Origin: Longimicrobium sp. | Lineage (GTDB): Bacteria > Gemmatimonadota > Gemmatimonadetes > Longimicrobiales > Longimicrobiaceae | DNA length: 64,000 nt | Direction of reading: 5' to 3' | NCBI GenBank assembly: GCA_036389795.1 | Contig: DASVWD010000234.1 | Location: forward strand, 42,479 to 106,478 | In this document: positions 1 to 8,521 of the stretch, one piece after another | Numbering within the stretch: the first letter of the stretch is position 1 | How the letters are laid out: every line of letters begins with the position of its first letter | Translations under genes and position numbers: made by a program | Notes under the pieces: model-generated | What the model was told of the DNA's origin: nothing | The model's input: only the letters and a program-made list of their open reading frames with translations | Databases searched by the model: none

Positions 1-323
1 AGGGCGTCGCGGGGGGCGGGGCGGGCGTAGTCGGTGGAGCGGCCGCTCGCGTCGATCTGCACCGTGCGGCCGGGGGCCGCCAGCGTGGCCAGCACGCGGC
101 CGTACTCCGTCCACTCCTCCAGCGGGTCCGACGACTCGTCGGCCACGGCGGGGATCAGGCGATCCTCGTAGTAGGCCAGCGCCCGGCGGTACGCGTCGGG
201 GCTGGCCGCCTTCAGGTCGCGCAGCTGCGTGCGGTAGAAGTCGCGCGGGTCGCGCGCACCGGATTCCTGGAGGGCGCGCTCGAAGCGCTCGTCGGCGCGG
301 GCGCGGAGGTCTGCGTCTGCCAT
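1..323 (-). CDS. hypothetical protein (C-terminus outside window)
   Basis: An open frame enters from the left edge and begins at an ATG at 323. The visible 107 residues are charged and helix-prone (MADADLRARADERFERAL at the start), with no signal peptide or membrane segment. I do not recognise the family. It lies 44 bp downstream of the gluzincin gene on the same strand, so it may be the third gene of that transcription unit. The start is the only ATG near the end of the open frame, and no strong Shine-Dalgarno stands in front of it. Confidence 0.6.
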   Translation of the reverse strand, partial: MADADLRARADERFERALQESGARDPRDFYRTQLRDLKAASPDAYRRALAYYEDRLIPAVADESSDPLEEWTEYGRVLATLAAPGRTVQIDASGRSTDYARPAPRDA

Positions 324-367
324 CGTTCCCGGTGGGCTGAATCGACCGCGCGGATTGTACGCGCCCC

Positions 368-1207
368 CTACCGTCCGCGCCAGCCGCAGCCGGCCTCCGA
401 CAGCGTGGCCCAGTCCACCTCGCGCGGCGGGGCGGCCGCCATCTCCCGCCGCCAGTCGCGCTCGACGTCGGCGAGCGGGCGCCCGGCCGCCCGCTCCAGC
501 GCCGCGGGGCCGCCCGTCCACAGCGCGCGCACGGCGCGGGTCCCGTGCCGCGCGCGGAGGTGGCCGAGCAGGCCGCCGGCCTGGAGGTACGCCGTCAGGT
601 CGTCCTGCGCGCGGAAGGCGCCGGTGAGGCGGTCCAGCGGCAGCGCGCGACCGCTCTGCACCAGGAAGGCGGCCACGGTCTCCAGGTCGTACGGCCCGCA
701 CGTCCCCTCGGCGAGCACCGCCACGCCCTCCTGCACCCAGTCCCCCGCCGGCGAGCGGCCCCAGGCGCCGATCGAGACGGCGTGCATCGCCTCGTGGCGC
801 GCGGACGGCCTCCGCCTGGCGCTCGCGGCGACGACGGCGACGCGCTCCTCCGGGTACGCGGTGCCGCCGCGCACGGCCTGGCCCGTCAGCCGGCCCATCT
901 GCGCGCGGTCTTCGACGTAGAAAACGTGGAGCGTGCGCCCGTCTTCCCCCAGCTCCAGCAGCCGGTAGGCGTCCGCGCGCGCCCGGGCCGCCAGCGCCGC
1001 CAGCTCGGCCGCGTGCCGCGCCGCGTACGAGCCCGGCTGCACGTAGACGCGCAGCTTCGGCGCGTCGACGCGCCTCCAGCGGAAGCCCGGGGTGGTGCGG
1101 AACGTGGAGACGAGCGGCGTCTCGTACGCGTCGGCGGCGGGCGCCTCGCCCGAGCAGGCGGGAGACGCGAGGAGCGGGAGGAGCAGGACGCAGGCGGGGA
1201 TTCGCAT
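368..1207 (-). CDS. secreted gluzincin-type metallopeptidase, probable lipoprotein
   Basis: 279 residues. The start at 1207 gives a short signal sequence (MRIPACVLLLPLLASPAC). Cys18 could be lipidated, although Pro at -2 makes the lipobox imperfect. The core carries HEAMH (residues 138-142), an HExxH zinc motif, followed by DWVQEGVA with Glu160 as the likely third ligand. This is the arrangement of peptidase-MA-like gluzincins. Such proteins are usually anchored facing the periplasm; the substrate is unknown. The gene follows the DUF3052 gene by 8 bp and is probably co-transcribed with it. The open frame extends upstream of 1207, but only the 1207 start gives a signal peptide. Confidence 0.8.
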   Translation of the reverse strand: MRIPACVLLLPLLASPACSGEAPAADAYETPLVSTFRTTPGFRWRRVDAPKLRVYVQPGSYAARHAAELAALAARARADAYRLLELGEDGRTLHVFYVEDRAQMGRLTGQAVRGGTAYPEERVAVVAASARRRPSARHEAMHAVSIGAWGRSPAGDWVQEGVAVLAEGTCGPYDLETVAAFLVQSGRALPLDRLTGAFRAQDDLTAYLQAGGLLGHLRARHGTRAVRALWTGGPAALERAAGRPLADVERDWRREMAAAPPREVDWATLSEAGCGWRGR

Positions 1208-1215
1208 CGGGAGGT

Positions 1216-1656
1216 CTACCGCGGCGGGCGGTCCTCGAGGCGGTAGACCAGGCGCAGCCCCGACCAGGTGGCGTCGATGGCGCAGACCTTGGTGTCGACC
1301 ATCCCGTTCTCCAGCGCGACGGCGCGCACCACGTCCTCGGTGAGGTCGGTGGGAACCCGCGACGCCTTCTTCGGCCAGGCGACCCACAGCATCCCCGCGG
1401 GCGAGAGCGAGCGCGCCAGGCGGGCGTACTCCGCGCGCAGCTGGTCCGCGGCGGTGGTGAAGAAGACGACCAGGTCCAGCCCCGCCGACTCCTCGCCGTC
1501 CGCGAGCACCGCGACGTCCGGCGGCAGCTCGCCCAGCGCGGCCGCGAAGCCCGGCGGCGCGTGGTCGAAGCGCACGCGGTGGCCGGGCTTGATCCCGAGC
1601 TTCTTCGGCAGCGGCGTCCCGCTGTAGCCGGCGGACGTGGAGGAGGTGGAATCCAT
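1216..1656 (-). CDS. DUF3052 family protein
   Basis: 146 residues. The N-terminal block YSGTPLPKKLGIKPGHRV and the later VVFFTTAADQL and WVAWPKKASRVPTDLTED blocks match the DUF3052 family, small cytoplasmic proteins of unknown function known mainly from Actinobacteria. There is no signal peptide or membrane segment. It is the first gene of a probable two- or three-gene minus-strand unit with the gluzincin gene. Family assignment is by recognition of these blocks; no biochemical role can be stated. Confidence 0.85.
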   Translation of the reverse strand: MDSTSSTSAGYSGTPLPKKLGIKPGHRVRFDHAPPGFAAALGELPPDVAVLADGEESAGLDLVVFFTTAADQLRAEYARLARSLSPAGMLWVAWPKKASRVPTDLTEDVVRAVALENGMVDTKVCAIDATWSGLRLVYRLEDRPPR

Positions 1657-1819
1657 CGCAGGCGCGAAGTCAGCGGGTCAGGTGGACCGTCGGGACGGCC
1701 GAAGCGTAGAACTCCCTGCGGCGCGCGGACCGGGGAGCGTATCCTGCGCGTCCGCTGGCCGACGGGACGGCGACGAGCATGCAGGCTGTCCCCTGTAACC
1801 TGTCCACTGTCCCCTGTCC

Positions 1820-1861
1820 GTTACAAGAGTTTCCTTCCCTGAACGGAACGGAACTTGTAAC
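1820..1861. promoter_or_regulatory. imperfect hairpin upstream of the phosphoribosyltransferase gene
   Basis: GTTACAAG at 1820 is answered by CTTGTAAC ending at 1861, with further TTCC/GGAA pairing inside. The structure ends 41 bp before the ATG at 1903, so it could be an operator or a leader structure for that gene. The flanking DNA holds a run of CCTGT/CACTGTCC words that looks like low-complexity repeat, so it may equally be repeat debris. Confidence 0.35.
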
Positions 1862-1902
1862 ATGCAGGCCCCCTCGTCTCGAACCCGGCCCAGGGAGGTC
1901 CC

Positions 1903-2442
1903 ATGCCGAACAACGCATTCAGCGCCCGCCCGCCCGCCTTCGCCGGCACCCAGGGGACGATGGAGCTCTCGTGGGAGCTGTTCGGCGAGCTGAGCCGGGT
2001 GCTGGCGCTGCGCGTGGCGCGCGACTACCGGCCGGACCTGGTGATCGGCATCGCCACGGCGGGCGTGATCCCCGCGGCCACCGTGGCGGCCATGCTGCAC
2101 GCTGACTTCGAGTCGATGAAGATCTCGCGCCGCGACGGCGCCCGGCTGCAGGCGTCCCCGCGGGTGCTCTCGCCCACGCCCGTGGAGGCGAAAGCGCGCC
2201 GCGTGCTGATCGTGGACGAGATCACCACCAGCGGCGACACGCTACGCCTGGCGCTGGCCGCCGTGCGCGAGGTGGGCCCGGCCGACGTGCGCACCGCCAC
2301 CAGCTTCGTGCGCCCGGGCGGCTACCGCCCCAACTACTTCGCGCTGGAGACCGACCAGCTCGTGGTCTACCCCTGGGACCGCCAGGTGGTCACCGACGGC
2401 GAGCTGGTGACGCATCCCACGTACGCGGGGCTGACGGCTTGA
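1903..2442 (+). CDS. phosphoribosyltransferase (xanthine/guanine type)
   Basis: 179 residues. The type I PRTase PRPP-binding loop is VLIVDEITTSGDT at residues 101-113, preceded by LVIGIATAGVIPA. The fold transfers phosphoribose from PRPP to a base. The short length and these motifs resemble purine salvage enzymes related to xanthine-guanine phosphoribosyltransferase, but the base cannot be read from the sequence. The start at 1903 is supported by GGGAGG at 1893-1898; a second ATG at 1960 is possible. It stands alone between the minus-strand DUF3052 unit and rho, and is followed immediately by a long inverted repeat that may end its transcript. Confidence 0.85.
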   Translation: MPNNAFSARPPAFAGTQGTMELSWELFGELSRVLALRVARDYRPDLVIGIATAGVIPAATVAAMLHADFESMKISRRDGARLQASPRVLSPTPVEAKARRVLIVDEITTSGDTLRLALAAVREVGPADVRTATSFVRPGGYRPNYFALETDQLVVYPWDRQVVTDGELVTHPTYAGLTA

Positions 2443-2451
2443 ACTGCAAGT

Positions 2452-2546
2452 GTGTTAGTCCTTAGTGCTTAGTCTTTTAGTGGGATCGTGCGCGAGGGAC
2501 GGCCCCGCACGATCCCACTAAGGACTAAGCACTAAGGACTAAAGCA
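2452..2546. repeat. long inverted repeat of TTAGTCC/TTAGTGC words
   Basis: The left arm (2452-2492) and right arm (2506-2546) are about 41 bp each and almost perfectly complementary, with a 13-bp loop. Each arm contains tandem 7-nt words (CTAAGGA, CTAAGCA) ending in GGGATCGTGCG. It starts 10 bp after the phosphoribosyltransferase stop and could fold into a very stable RNA hairpin in either direction. Confidence 0.85.
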
Positions 2547-2554
2547 CTAAACAA

Positions 2555-2589
2555 CGAAGGCCGGCCCCGTGGCACGGGGCCGGCCTTCG
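2555..2589 (-). terminator. intrinsic terminator of rho
   Basis: A perfect 16-bp stem (2555-2570 with 2574-2589) and a 3-nt loop are followed, on the minus strand, by a T-rich TTGTTTA. It lies 30 bp past the rho stop codon. The gene for the Rho terminator protein therefore seems to use a Rho-independent terminator. Confidence 0.8.
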
Positions 2590-2618
2590 CACGTTCGACG
2601 GCGGCGGGCGAGAGCGGA

Positions 2619-3869
2619 TCAGCCCTTCGCCATCGAGTCGAGGAACTCCTTGTTGTTCTTCGTCTTCCGCATGCGGTTGAGCAGGAAGTCGATGGCCTCG
2701 GCCGGAGGCATGTCGGAGAGGAAGTTGCGCAGCAGGTACACCCGCGTCAGCTCCAGCTCGTTCAGCAGCAGGTCCTCGCGCCGCGTCCCCGAGCGGTTCA
2801 GGTCGATCGCCGGGAAGATGCGCTTGTCGGCGATGTGCCGGTCGAGCGCGAGCTCCATGTTGCCGGTGCCCTTGAACTCCTCGAAGATCACCTCGTCCAT
2901 GCGGCTGCCGGTCTCGATGAGCGCGGTGGCCACGATGGTGAGAGAGCCGCCCTCCTCGATGTTGCGCGCGGCGCCGAAGAAGCGCTTGGGCTTGTGCAGC
3001 GCGTTGGCGTCCACGCCGCCGGAGAGGATCTTCCCGGAGTGCGGCACCACCACGTTGTAGGCGCGCGCCAGGCGGGTGATGGAGTCCAGCAGGATCACCA
3101 CGTCGCGGCCGTGCTCCACCAGGCGCTTGGCCTTCTCCAGCACCATCTCGGCCACCTGCGTGTGCCGGTCGGCCGGCTCGTCGAAGGTGGACGAGATCAC
3201 CTCGGCCTTCACGTTCTCCTGCATGTCGGTGACCTCCTCGGGGCGCTCGTCGATGAGCAGCACGATGAGGTGCACCTCCGGGTGGTTCTCGGTGATGGCG
3301 TTGGCGATCTTCTGCATCAGGATCGTCTTGCCCGCCTTCGGGGGCGCCACGATCAGGCCGCGCTGCCCCTTGCCGAGCGGCGCGATCAGGTCCATCACCC
3401 GCATCGACAGGTCGCCCGAGGCGGCCTCCAGGTGCACCCGCTCGTCGGGGTAGCGCGGGCGCAGGTTGTCGAAGGCGATGCGGTGCTTGGCCTTCTCAGG
3501 CTCGTCGCCGTTGACCCGCTCCACCTTGAGCAGCGCCAGGTAGCGCTCGCCCTCCTTGGGCGGGCGCACCTGCCCCAGCACGGTGTCGCCGGTGCGCAGG
3601 TCGAAGCGCTTGATCTGGCTGGGCGAGACGTAGATGTCGTCGGGCCCGTACAGGTAGTTCCAGTCCTGCGAGCGGAGGAAGCCGTACCCCTCGGGCAGGA
3701 CCTCGAGCACGCCCTCGCCGCGCAGCACCACCTCGCTGTCGAGCAGGTTCTGCTCGATGCGGTAGATGAGGTCCTGCTTACGGAGCCCCGAGTAGTTCGA
3801 GATGTTGAGCCCTTCCGCCATCTCGTGCAGCTCGGCGATGCTCTTGGATTTGATGGCTGTGATGTCCAC
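2619..3869 (-). CDS. rho: transcription termination factor Rho
   Basis: 416 residues, the normal length for Rho (about 419 in E. coli). In order: an N-terminal Rho_N helical domain (1-45), an OB-type RNA-binding domain with GYGFLRS (61-67), and a RecA-like ATPase with Walker A APPKAGKT (175-182) and Walker [10 protein letters not shown] (256-264). Rho is a hexameric RNA helicase that ends transcription. The start is a GTG at 3869 with GGAG six bases before it; [19 protein letters not shown] is a typical beginning. It lacks the long N-terminal insertion seen in some high-GC phyla. It is transcribed alone, with a long leader. Confidence 0.98.
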   Translation of the reverse strand: MDITAIKSKSIAELHEMAEGLNISNYSGLRKQDLIYRIEQNLLDSEVVLRGEGVLEVLPEGYGFLRSQDWNYLYGPDDIYVSPSQIKRFDLRTGDTVLGQVRPPKEGERYLALLKVERVNGDEPEKAKHRIAFDNLRPRYPDERVHLEAASGDLSMRVMDLIAPLGKGQRGLIVAPPKAGKTILMQKIANAITENHPEVHLIVLLIDERPEEVTDMQENVKAEVISSTFDEPADRHTQVAEMVLEKAKRLVEHGRDVVILLDSITRLARAYNVVVPHSGKILSGGVDANALHKPKRFFGAARNIEEGGSLTIVATALIETGSRMDEVIFEEFKGTGNMELALDRHIADKRIFPAIDLNRSGTRREDLLLNELELTRVYLLRNFLSDMPPAEAIDFLLNRMRKTKNNKEFLDSMAKG

Positions 3870-4029
3870 GACTGGCTCCGAATGTGTCTATGCGATACCG
3901 CGGCCCACGGGGCCCGCTGCCGCCGCGTCCGCTGGAATTGTTCCGATGAAGCTGGGAAAAGAGACCAGGGAGGAGGCGCACCCGCGCCCTGAGCCGGATA
4001 GGCGGTCTTGGCTGTGAGACGGTACGCGC

Positions 4030-4058
4030 AACCTAACGACCGCTTTTTTCCCGCGCAA
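4030..4058 (-). promoter_or_regulatory. candidate sigma-70 promoter for rho
   Basis: Read on the minus strand: TTGCGC (4058-4053), 17 bp, TAGGTT (4035-4030). The spacer is right and the hexamers are moderate. It would give a leader of about 155 nt before the GTG start; long rho leaders are common because the gene is often autoregulated. Confidence 0.4.
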
Positions 4059-4503
4059 GACCAAACGTTTGGCGGGTTTCCGGCCTGGCGCCGCGGAATG
4101 TTGCCGCTGTCCCTGGTGTCGGTTCGACCGGCCCGCGCGCACGAACCGGGCCACGCTCCCGCCACACGCGCGCGCAACGTCTTGCCCTGTATCGCTTTTC
4201 AAGGCGCGGCGCCCAACCTTTCGCGGCGGTCTGATGCGGGGGAGATACCCGCCGGAGCGCGCCAGGTGCCATGAGCCCGGCTCACTAACACAACTCTTAC
4301 GATTCCTTAATCTTAGACCCGGTCCAGACGGCCCCCGCGACCGCATACCCCGGCGCCGCGCCGGTCTCCGGACGTTGCCGCGCGCCTGGGCCGGCCGCGG
4401 AGGCGCCGCGCATCCCGTGTCGGAAAACGTCGGCTGCGGTACGGATCCCAGGACGGCTCGCGTCGGGTACCCATCGCGGGAACCCACGCGGGATGCGGCG
4501 GCC

Positions 4504-4650
4504 GCGTGAGGGATGCGCGCCCGGAGGGCCAGACCGGGGCGGCCGGGCAGTTTCGGCCGACGCGGGCCCGGCGCGGTTGGGCAGCGTTGTTTGCTGCCCT
4601 ACCGCGCGCGCAGCCCGGCCCAGAGCGCAGCGGAGGGACACGCCCAAACC
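4504..4650 (+). repeat. 150-bp structured repeat, copy A
   Basis: Begins GCGTGAGGGATGCGCGCC and ends GACACGCCCAAACC. It contains the hairpin GGGCAGC / GTTGTTT loop / GCTGCCC (4579-4599), continued by GCGCGGT pairing with ACCGCGC across a T.T mismatch, and a second hairpin CGGCCG...CGGCCG. Copies B (15015), C (19394) and D (44215) have the same layout. The AAACC end runs straight into an 8-nt repeat array. Confidence 0.85.
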
Positions 4651-4731
4651 GAAGTGCGAAAGTGCTGAGTGCGAAAGTGGTGGATGCAGGCTGACTCTCG
4701 CACTCTCGCACTCTCGCACTCTCGCACTTCA
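4651..4731. repeat. 8-nt repeat array in two opposed arms
   Basis: AGTGCGAA-type units (4652-4678) are followed by four CACTCTCG units in the opposite sense (4693-4729). The arms can pair, with a loop of about 14 nt. This is the same unit family as arrays at 7011, 15166, 35903, 37151, 44141, 44474, 52891 and 63758. Confidence 0.85.
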
Positions 4732-5027
4732 ACTACCCCGAGAGAGCCTTCCGAACCATTCGGCGCGAAGCAGGCCGGCCGGTGCCGCACCGGTGTCCCA
4801 CGCTGGGGCGCGGGTGGGACTGCGGGCGGGGAATGCGCGCCCCGGCCCGGACGACGCCGTACCACCGCCGCCCACGCGGAAATCCCTGAAAACAAAGGGG
4901 TGTACGCATCGTCCGCTTCGTGCGCTCCAGCCCGCGCCGCGGCGCGGTACGCTCCTTGACAAACGGCCGCGGCACGAGGGAGATTCCGGACGGATCGTCG
5001 CAACGCGCGACTGACGGAGCTGAGGCG

Positions 5028-5384
5028 ATGGCACGGCACAACCGAGAGGGCCGGGGCGAGGACCAGCGCGGCCGCACCTACATGGTGGGGTACCAGCCCG
5101 ACTGGTTCCGACACGTGAAGGTGACGCGCGGGCTGGACAGCGGGCGCCAGTCCACCAAGACCCTGCTGCGCAACCCCGACCCGCCGGCCGCCGAGCCGGG
5201 GCGCCGGGTGCGCACGCACATCAACGCCCCGGAGCTGGGCCTCGACTTCGAGGTGATCATCGACGACGTGCGGCACGTGGTGCGCCGCATCATCGTGGAG
5301 ACGGTGGTCCCCGAGGGCGACGACGCCGGCGAGGTGATCGCCTTCTCGCTCTCGCGCAACCCCGACGAGTCGCCCGACGACTGA
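5028..5384 (+). CDS. hypothetical protein
   Basis: 118 residues, starting at the ATG at 5028 (MARHNREGRGEDQRGRTY). A second in-frame ATG lies at 5082. The middle is predicted beta-rich (LGLDFEVIIDDVRHVVRRIIVETVVPEG) and both ends are polar. I do not recognise the family. It precedes the histidine kinase gene on the same strand by 57 bp and may be co-transcribed with it. Strong third-position GC supports it as a real gene. Confidence 0.65.
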   Translation: MARHNREGRGEDQRGRTYMVGYQPDWFRHVKVTRGLDSGRQSTKTLLRNPDPPAAEPGRRVRTHINAPELGLDFEVIIDDVRHVVRRIIVETVVPEGDDAGEVIAFSLSRNPDESPDD

Positions 5385-5441
5385 GCGCCCGGCCGGCTCC
5401 ACCCGCCGGCCGCGGCGGCCCCCGCCCTTTTCTTCCCAGGC

Positions 5442-6293
5442 ATGATCCTTCAGGCGGACCCCGCCGCGGGCGAGAACTCGCAGGTGCTCTTCGCCGTCGC
5501 CGTCATCGTGGTGGTGAGCGTGATCGTGTTCACCACCGGGGTGATCTTCGCGCTCCTGCGCAGGAGCGACCGGCGCCGCGCGGAGGAGGAGAAGCTGGCG
5601 GCCATCGGCACGGCCACCGCGCGCATCCTGCACCAGATCAAGAACCCGCTGCAGACCATCGTGCTGCACGCCGACATCCTCCAGGACGAGCGCATCGTCT
5701 CGGAGCAGTCGCAGCGCCGCGAGGTGTGCGAGGCCATCGTGGGCGAGAGCCAGCGCCTGGTGGCGATGCTCGACGAGCTCTCGGTGTATGCCAGCGGCGC
5801 CAGGCGCGCGCTCAACCGGCGCCCCGTGCGCCTGGACGACGTGGTGCGCCAGGTGGCCGGCCACGAGGCGCGCGAGTCGGCGGAGACGGGCCTCAGGGTG
5901 GACGCCAGCGGGATCGGCGAGGCCACGGTCTACGCCGACGTCTACTACCTGCGGCAGGTGTTCGACAACCTGGTGCGCAACGCCCGCGAGGCGATGGACG
6001 GCCAGCCCGACCCGCGGCTCTGGCTCACGGTGGCGCGCGCGGGCGGCAACGCCGAGGCGCGCGTGATCGACAACGGCCCCGGGATCGAGCCCGAGAACCT
6101 GCACCGCGTCTTCCAGCCGTTCGTCTCCACCAAGGGGAAGGGGATGGGGCTGGGGCTCGCCATCTGCCGCGACATCGTGGAGGGGCACGGCGGCAAGCTG
6201 GACGTGGAGTCGACGCCCGGAAAGGGCACCACCTTCACCGTCTCGCTCCCGCTCTACACCGACGTCCCCGCGCTCGCCGGCGCGGGCGCCTGA
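5442..6293 (+). CDS. membrane-bound sensor histidine kinase, minimal
   Basis: 283 residues. One N-terminal membrane helix (about 14-38) leads directly into the kinase, with no periplasmic or PAS sensor domain. His64 in the HQIKNPL box is the phospho-acceptor. The ATP-binding domain has the N-box NLVRNARE (about 176-183), DNGPG (210-214) and GMGLGLA (234-240). The order is typical of HisKA/HATPase_c kinases. No response regulator gene is adjacent, so it is an orphan here and its partner must lie elsewhere. A bidirectional terminator follows. Confidence 0.92.
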   Translation: MILQADPAAGENSQVLFAVAVIVVVSVIVFTTGVIFALLRRSDRRRAEEEKLAAIGTATARILHQIKNPLQTIVLHADILQDERIVSEQSQRREVCEAIVGESQRLVAMLDELSVYASGARRALNRRPVRLDDVVRQVAGHEARESAETGLRVDASGIGEATVYADVYYLRQVFDNLVRNAREAMDGQPDPRLWLTVARAGGNAEARVIDNGPGIEPENLHRVFQPFVSTKGKGMGLGLAICRDIVEGHGGKLDVESTPGKGTTFTVSLPLYTDVPALAGAGA

Positions 6294-6343
6294 GGCCGCG
6301 CGTCCCGCCGATCCCACCCGGCACTGCCGTTCCACAAAATCGC

Positions 6344-6374
6344 CGAGGGGCGCCTGAAATTCAGGCGCCCCTCG
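6344..6374. terminator. bidirectional intrinsic terminator
   Basis: A 15-bp perfect stem (6344-6358 with 6360-6374) is followed by CGCTTT on the plus strand. It lies between the convergent histidine kinase gene and the heme-motif gene. Confidence 0.75.
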
Positions 6375-6407
6375 CGCTTTCCGGGCGGAGACGGCGAACC
6401 GCGTCGG

Positions 6408-6998
6408 CTATGGTCCTGCCTTCACGACCTTCTCGAGGGTGTAGACCAGGTCGCCGAACTGCGATTCGTCGCCGTTGGCGGAGTTGGCGGCGGCGTGGAA
6501 GACGACGGACCCCGCCGCGGAGGCGGGCGCCGTCCACTCGACGGTCCACTCGATCCGCCCCGGCGCGGCGGGCTGGACGCCCGGGCGCGCGTGGCCGGCA
6601 TACTGCACGCCGCTGGGCGTGCCCTCCACCACCTTCACCCGCTCGTCCGGCGCGCGGAAGCTTCCCGCCTGGCGCCCCGCCGCCGCTCCGTCCGCGAAGC
6701 GCGCCGAGAGTTCGAAGCCGCCCCGCTGCAGGTCGCCGCGCGCGAGGGAGACGGTGATCCGGTAGGGCTCGCCGGGGCGGTAGGCGTCGGGGATGCCTGC
6801 GAGCGACAGCGTCCCGCCCGCCTCGTTGAGCGCCTCGCCCATGTGGCACTGGGCGCAGGTCGGCTCGCCGAAGCCGCCGGTGAACCCCGGGGGCGGCCCG
6901 TCCGGGAACGCCCCCCGCGCGCCCCGCACCGGGATGGCGATCCCCGCGAAACCGATCGCCGCAACGGCGAGCGCGGCCGAGACTCTCCAGAGCTTCAT
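6408..6998 (-). CDS. secreted heme-motif protein with choice-of-anchor-V/Reeler-like domain
   Basis: 196 residues from the ATG at 6998. An N-terminal membrane/signal segment (about 7-23) is followed by one c-type heme motif CAQCH (48-52). The rest is a beta-rich domain ending in WTAPASAAGSVVFHAAANSANGD, the pattern of choice-of-anchor V (Reeler-like) domains. The protein would sit outside the cytoplasm and could carry one covalent heme. Its role is unknown. The upstream extension of the open frame is translated 8-nt repeat and was left out. It lies downstream of the Vgb-like gene on the same strand with a repeat array between. Confidence 0.8.
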   Translation of the reverse strand: MKLWRVSAALAVAAIGFAGIAIPVRGARGAFPDGPPPGFTGGFGEPTCAQCHMGEALNEAGGTLSLAGIPDAYRPGEPYRITVSLARGDLQRGGFELSARFADGAAAGRQAGSFRAPDERVKVVEGTPSGVQYAGHARPGVQPAAPGRIEWTVEWTAPASAAGSVVFHAAANSANGDESQFGDLVYTLEKVVKAGP

Positions 6999-7010
6999 CC
7001 CTTCACCCGC

Positions 7011-7050
7011 GTACTTTCGCACTTTCGCACTCACGCACTCACGCACTCGC
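7011..7050. repeat. 8-nt repeat array
   Basis: Five units of the CACTTTCG/CACTCACG type fill the gap between the Vgb-like stop (7054) and the start of the heme-motif gene (6998). Confidence 0.8.
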
Positions 7051-7053
7051 CGT

Positions 7054-8031
7054 TCAAGGCAGCTTCGCCCGGCCAATGGTGTTGACGTCGGTGCCGAACC
7101 AGATCTCGCGCGCGGGGCGGTGGAAGTACATGTGCCGCACCGTGCCGCCGCCGCTGGGGATCGGCGCGGGGCTGGTGAACTGCTCCGTCCTGGGATCGAA
7201 GCCGACGAAGCGGTTCGGCTGCGAGCCCGTCTCCACCGCCCAGAGCATGTCCTGGTCGTCCACCGCCATCGCGTAGGGGCGTGACCCGGCGCCGCCGGGC
7301 ATCTGCCACTCCTTGAACTGGCGCGTGGCCGGGTCGTAGCGCCCCAGGTATCCGCCCGCGTGGTCCACGTACCACACCTTCCCGTCCGAGGTCATCCCGA
7401 TGCGGCGGCTGCGGGCCGCCTCGCGCGGGAGGGCGATCTCGGTGAGCTGCATGGTGGCCGGATCGATGGTGGCCAGCTTGTTGGTGCCGAAGAGGTTCAG
7501 CCACGGCCGCCCTCGCGCGTCCAGCACGATCCCGTACGGCCGCGCCCGCGGCGTGGGCACCGCGATCAAGCGCACCTGCCCGCTCGCCGGCTCCAGCTTC
7601 CCGACCATGTTGGCGCCCTGCAGCGTGAACCAGAGGTCGCCGCGCTGGTCGAAGACGAGCGTGTGCGGGTCGCGCGCGGCCGGGTCGGGCATCGGGTAGC
7701 GGCGCACCTGCCCGGTGCGCGGGTCCAGGCGGCCGATGTGCCCGTTCCCGTTCCCCGCGTACCACACCGCGCCGTCGCGCGCGACGATCAGGTTGTGCGG
7801 CAGCGCCCGCTCCTCCAGCTCGAAGCGGCGGAACTGCCCGGTGCGCGGGTCCAGGTACGCCACGTAGTTCCCCACCTGCCCCACGAACCAGACGCGCCCG
7901 TCGGGGCCCACGTACGGGTCGCGCGGCCGGCTCTCCGCCCACGGCACCGGCCACTCGCGGATCTCGACGTCGTTGTAGGCGGCCGCGGCCCCGAGCAGGG
8001 GAACGGCCATCAGCGCGATCGCTCGTCTCAT
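7054..8031 (-). CDS. Vgb-like (streptogramin lyase fold) beta-propeller, secreted
   Basis: 325 residues. A signal peptide (1-18) is followed by about six blade repeats of the form DGRVWFV/DGAVWYA with DPRTGQ linkers. This is the propeller of virginiamycin B lyase-like proteins. The family is large and most members are not antibiotic lyases, so resistance cannot be claimed. The start is supported by GGAGG five bases before the ATG. The next gene on the strand encodes a heme-motif protein, which may hint at an extracytoplasmic redox or binding role. Confidence 0.85.
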   Translation of the reverse strand: MRRAIALMAVPLLGAAAAYNDVEIREWPVPWAESRPRDPYVGPDGRVWFVGQVGNYVAYLDPRTGQFRRFELEERALPHNLIVARDGAVWYAGNGNGHIGRLDPRTGQVRRYPMPDPAARDPHTLVFDQRGDLWFTLQGANMVGKLEPASGQVRLIAVPTPRARPYGIVLDARGRPWLNLFGTNKLATIDPATMQLTEIALPREAARSRRIGMTSDGKVWYVDHAGGYLGRYDPATRQFKEWQMPGGAGSRPYAMAVDDQDMLWAVETGSQPNRFVGFDPRTEQFTSPAPIPSGGGTVRHMYFHRPAREIWFGTDVNTIGRAKLP

Positions 8032-8521
8032 TCGTACCTCCGCGCGGTGTAAAAGAGGGCCGGTTCGGGTGAAGAAGACCCCATGCCGAAGAAAAACGTT
8101 GATCGCGTCACTGGAGGCAAGAGGCAGAGCGTGTCACGGCGGTCGCGCGCGGTCACCCCGGCGGGCAGAGGTGGAAGTGGCGTTCGGGTTCCGGTAGGGT
8201 CCGCATCGAACCGAACGACCGGTGGAGAAATCGGATGACCACGTCCATCTACTGAGTTTACCCGGAGGCGGCGTAGTGGAGGATCACTTCGAGAGACTTC
8301 GAGAGAAGAGCAGTGGCGAGCGTGATGATCGGCGCGAGCGGAACCAAAGGGCCAGTCCCAGGGCAGCCGCACGTGGCACGCGACACGATTCCCTGCCGCG
8401 GTGATCGGCCTGCTGCCGGTCGGCGGCGCGTTCATGGTTTCACCCGATCATTCTGCGCATGCGCTTCCCCTGCGCACGCGCCATGGACGACCGCTACTGC
8501 CACACTCACCGACGTGCCGCC
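8032..8521. other. gene-free stretch upstream of the subtilase
   Basis: 490 bp with divergent genes at both ends. A short direct repeat ACTTCGAGAGA occurs twice near 8287-8308. No gene, terminator or clear promoter could be identified. Confidence 0.5.

Larger units (their letters stand above)
3870..5027. other. gene-free 1.16-kb stretch between rho and 5028
   Basis: No convincing gene was seen on either strand: the open frames are rich in Arg/Pro/Gly and have no homology I recognise. It contains a candidate rho promoter (4030-4058), the palindrome CCAAACGTTTGG at 4061-4072, a short AT-richer island around 4281-4318, one copy of the 150-bp structured repeat (4504-4650) and an 8-nt repeat array (4651-4731). 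Confidence 0.7.

Noticed and set aside
4100..4150. GGTTCGACCGG looking like a tRNA T-arm
   Set aside because: No acceptor, D or anticodon arm can be formed around it.
4690..4735. Short regular repeats as a possible CRISPR array
   Set aside because: Units are 8 nt with no unique spacers, and no cas genes are present. The same holds for the other 8-nt arrays.
7054..8031. Virginiamycin (streptogramin B) resistance
   Set aside because: The protein has the Vgb propeller fold and a signal peptide, but the family is broad and I could not verify the catalytic residues.
8028..8435. A 135-codon minus-strand frame in the 8-kb gap
   Set aside because: Pro/Arg-rich with no pattern of a folded protein and no ribosome site.
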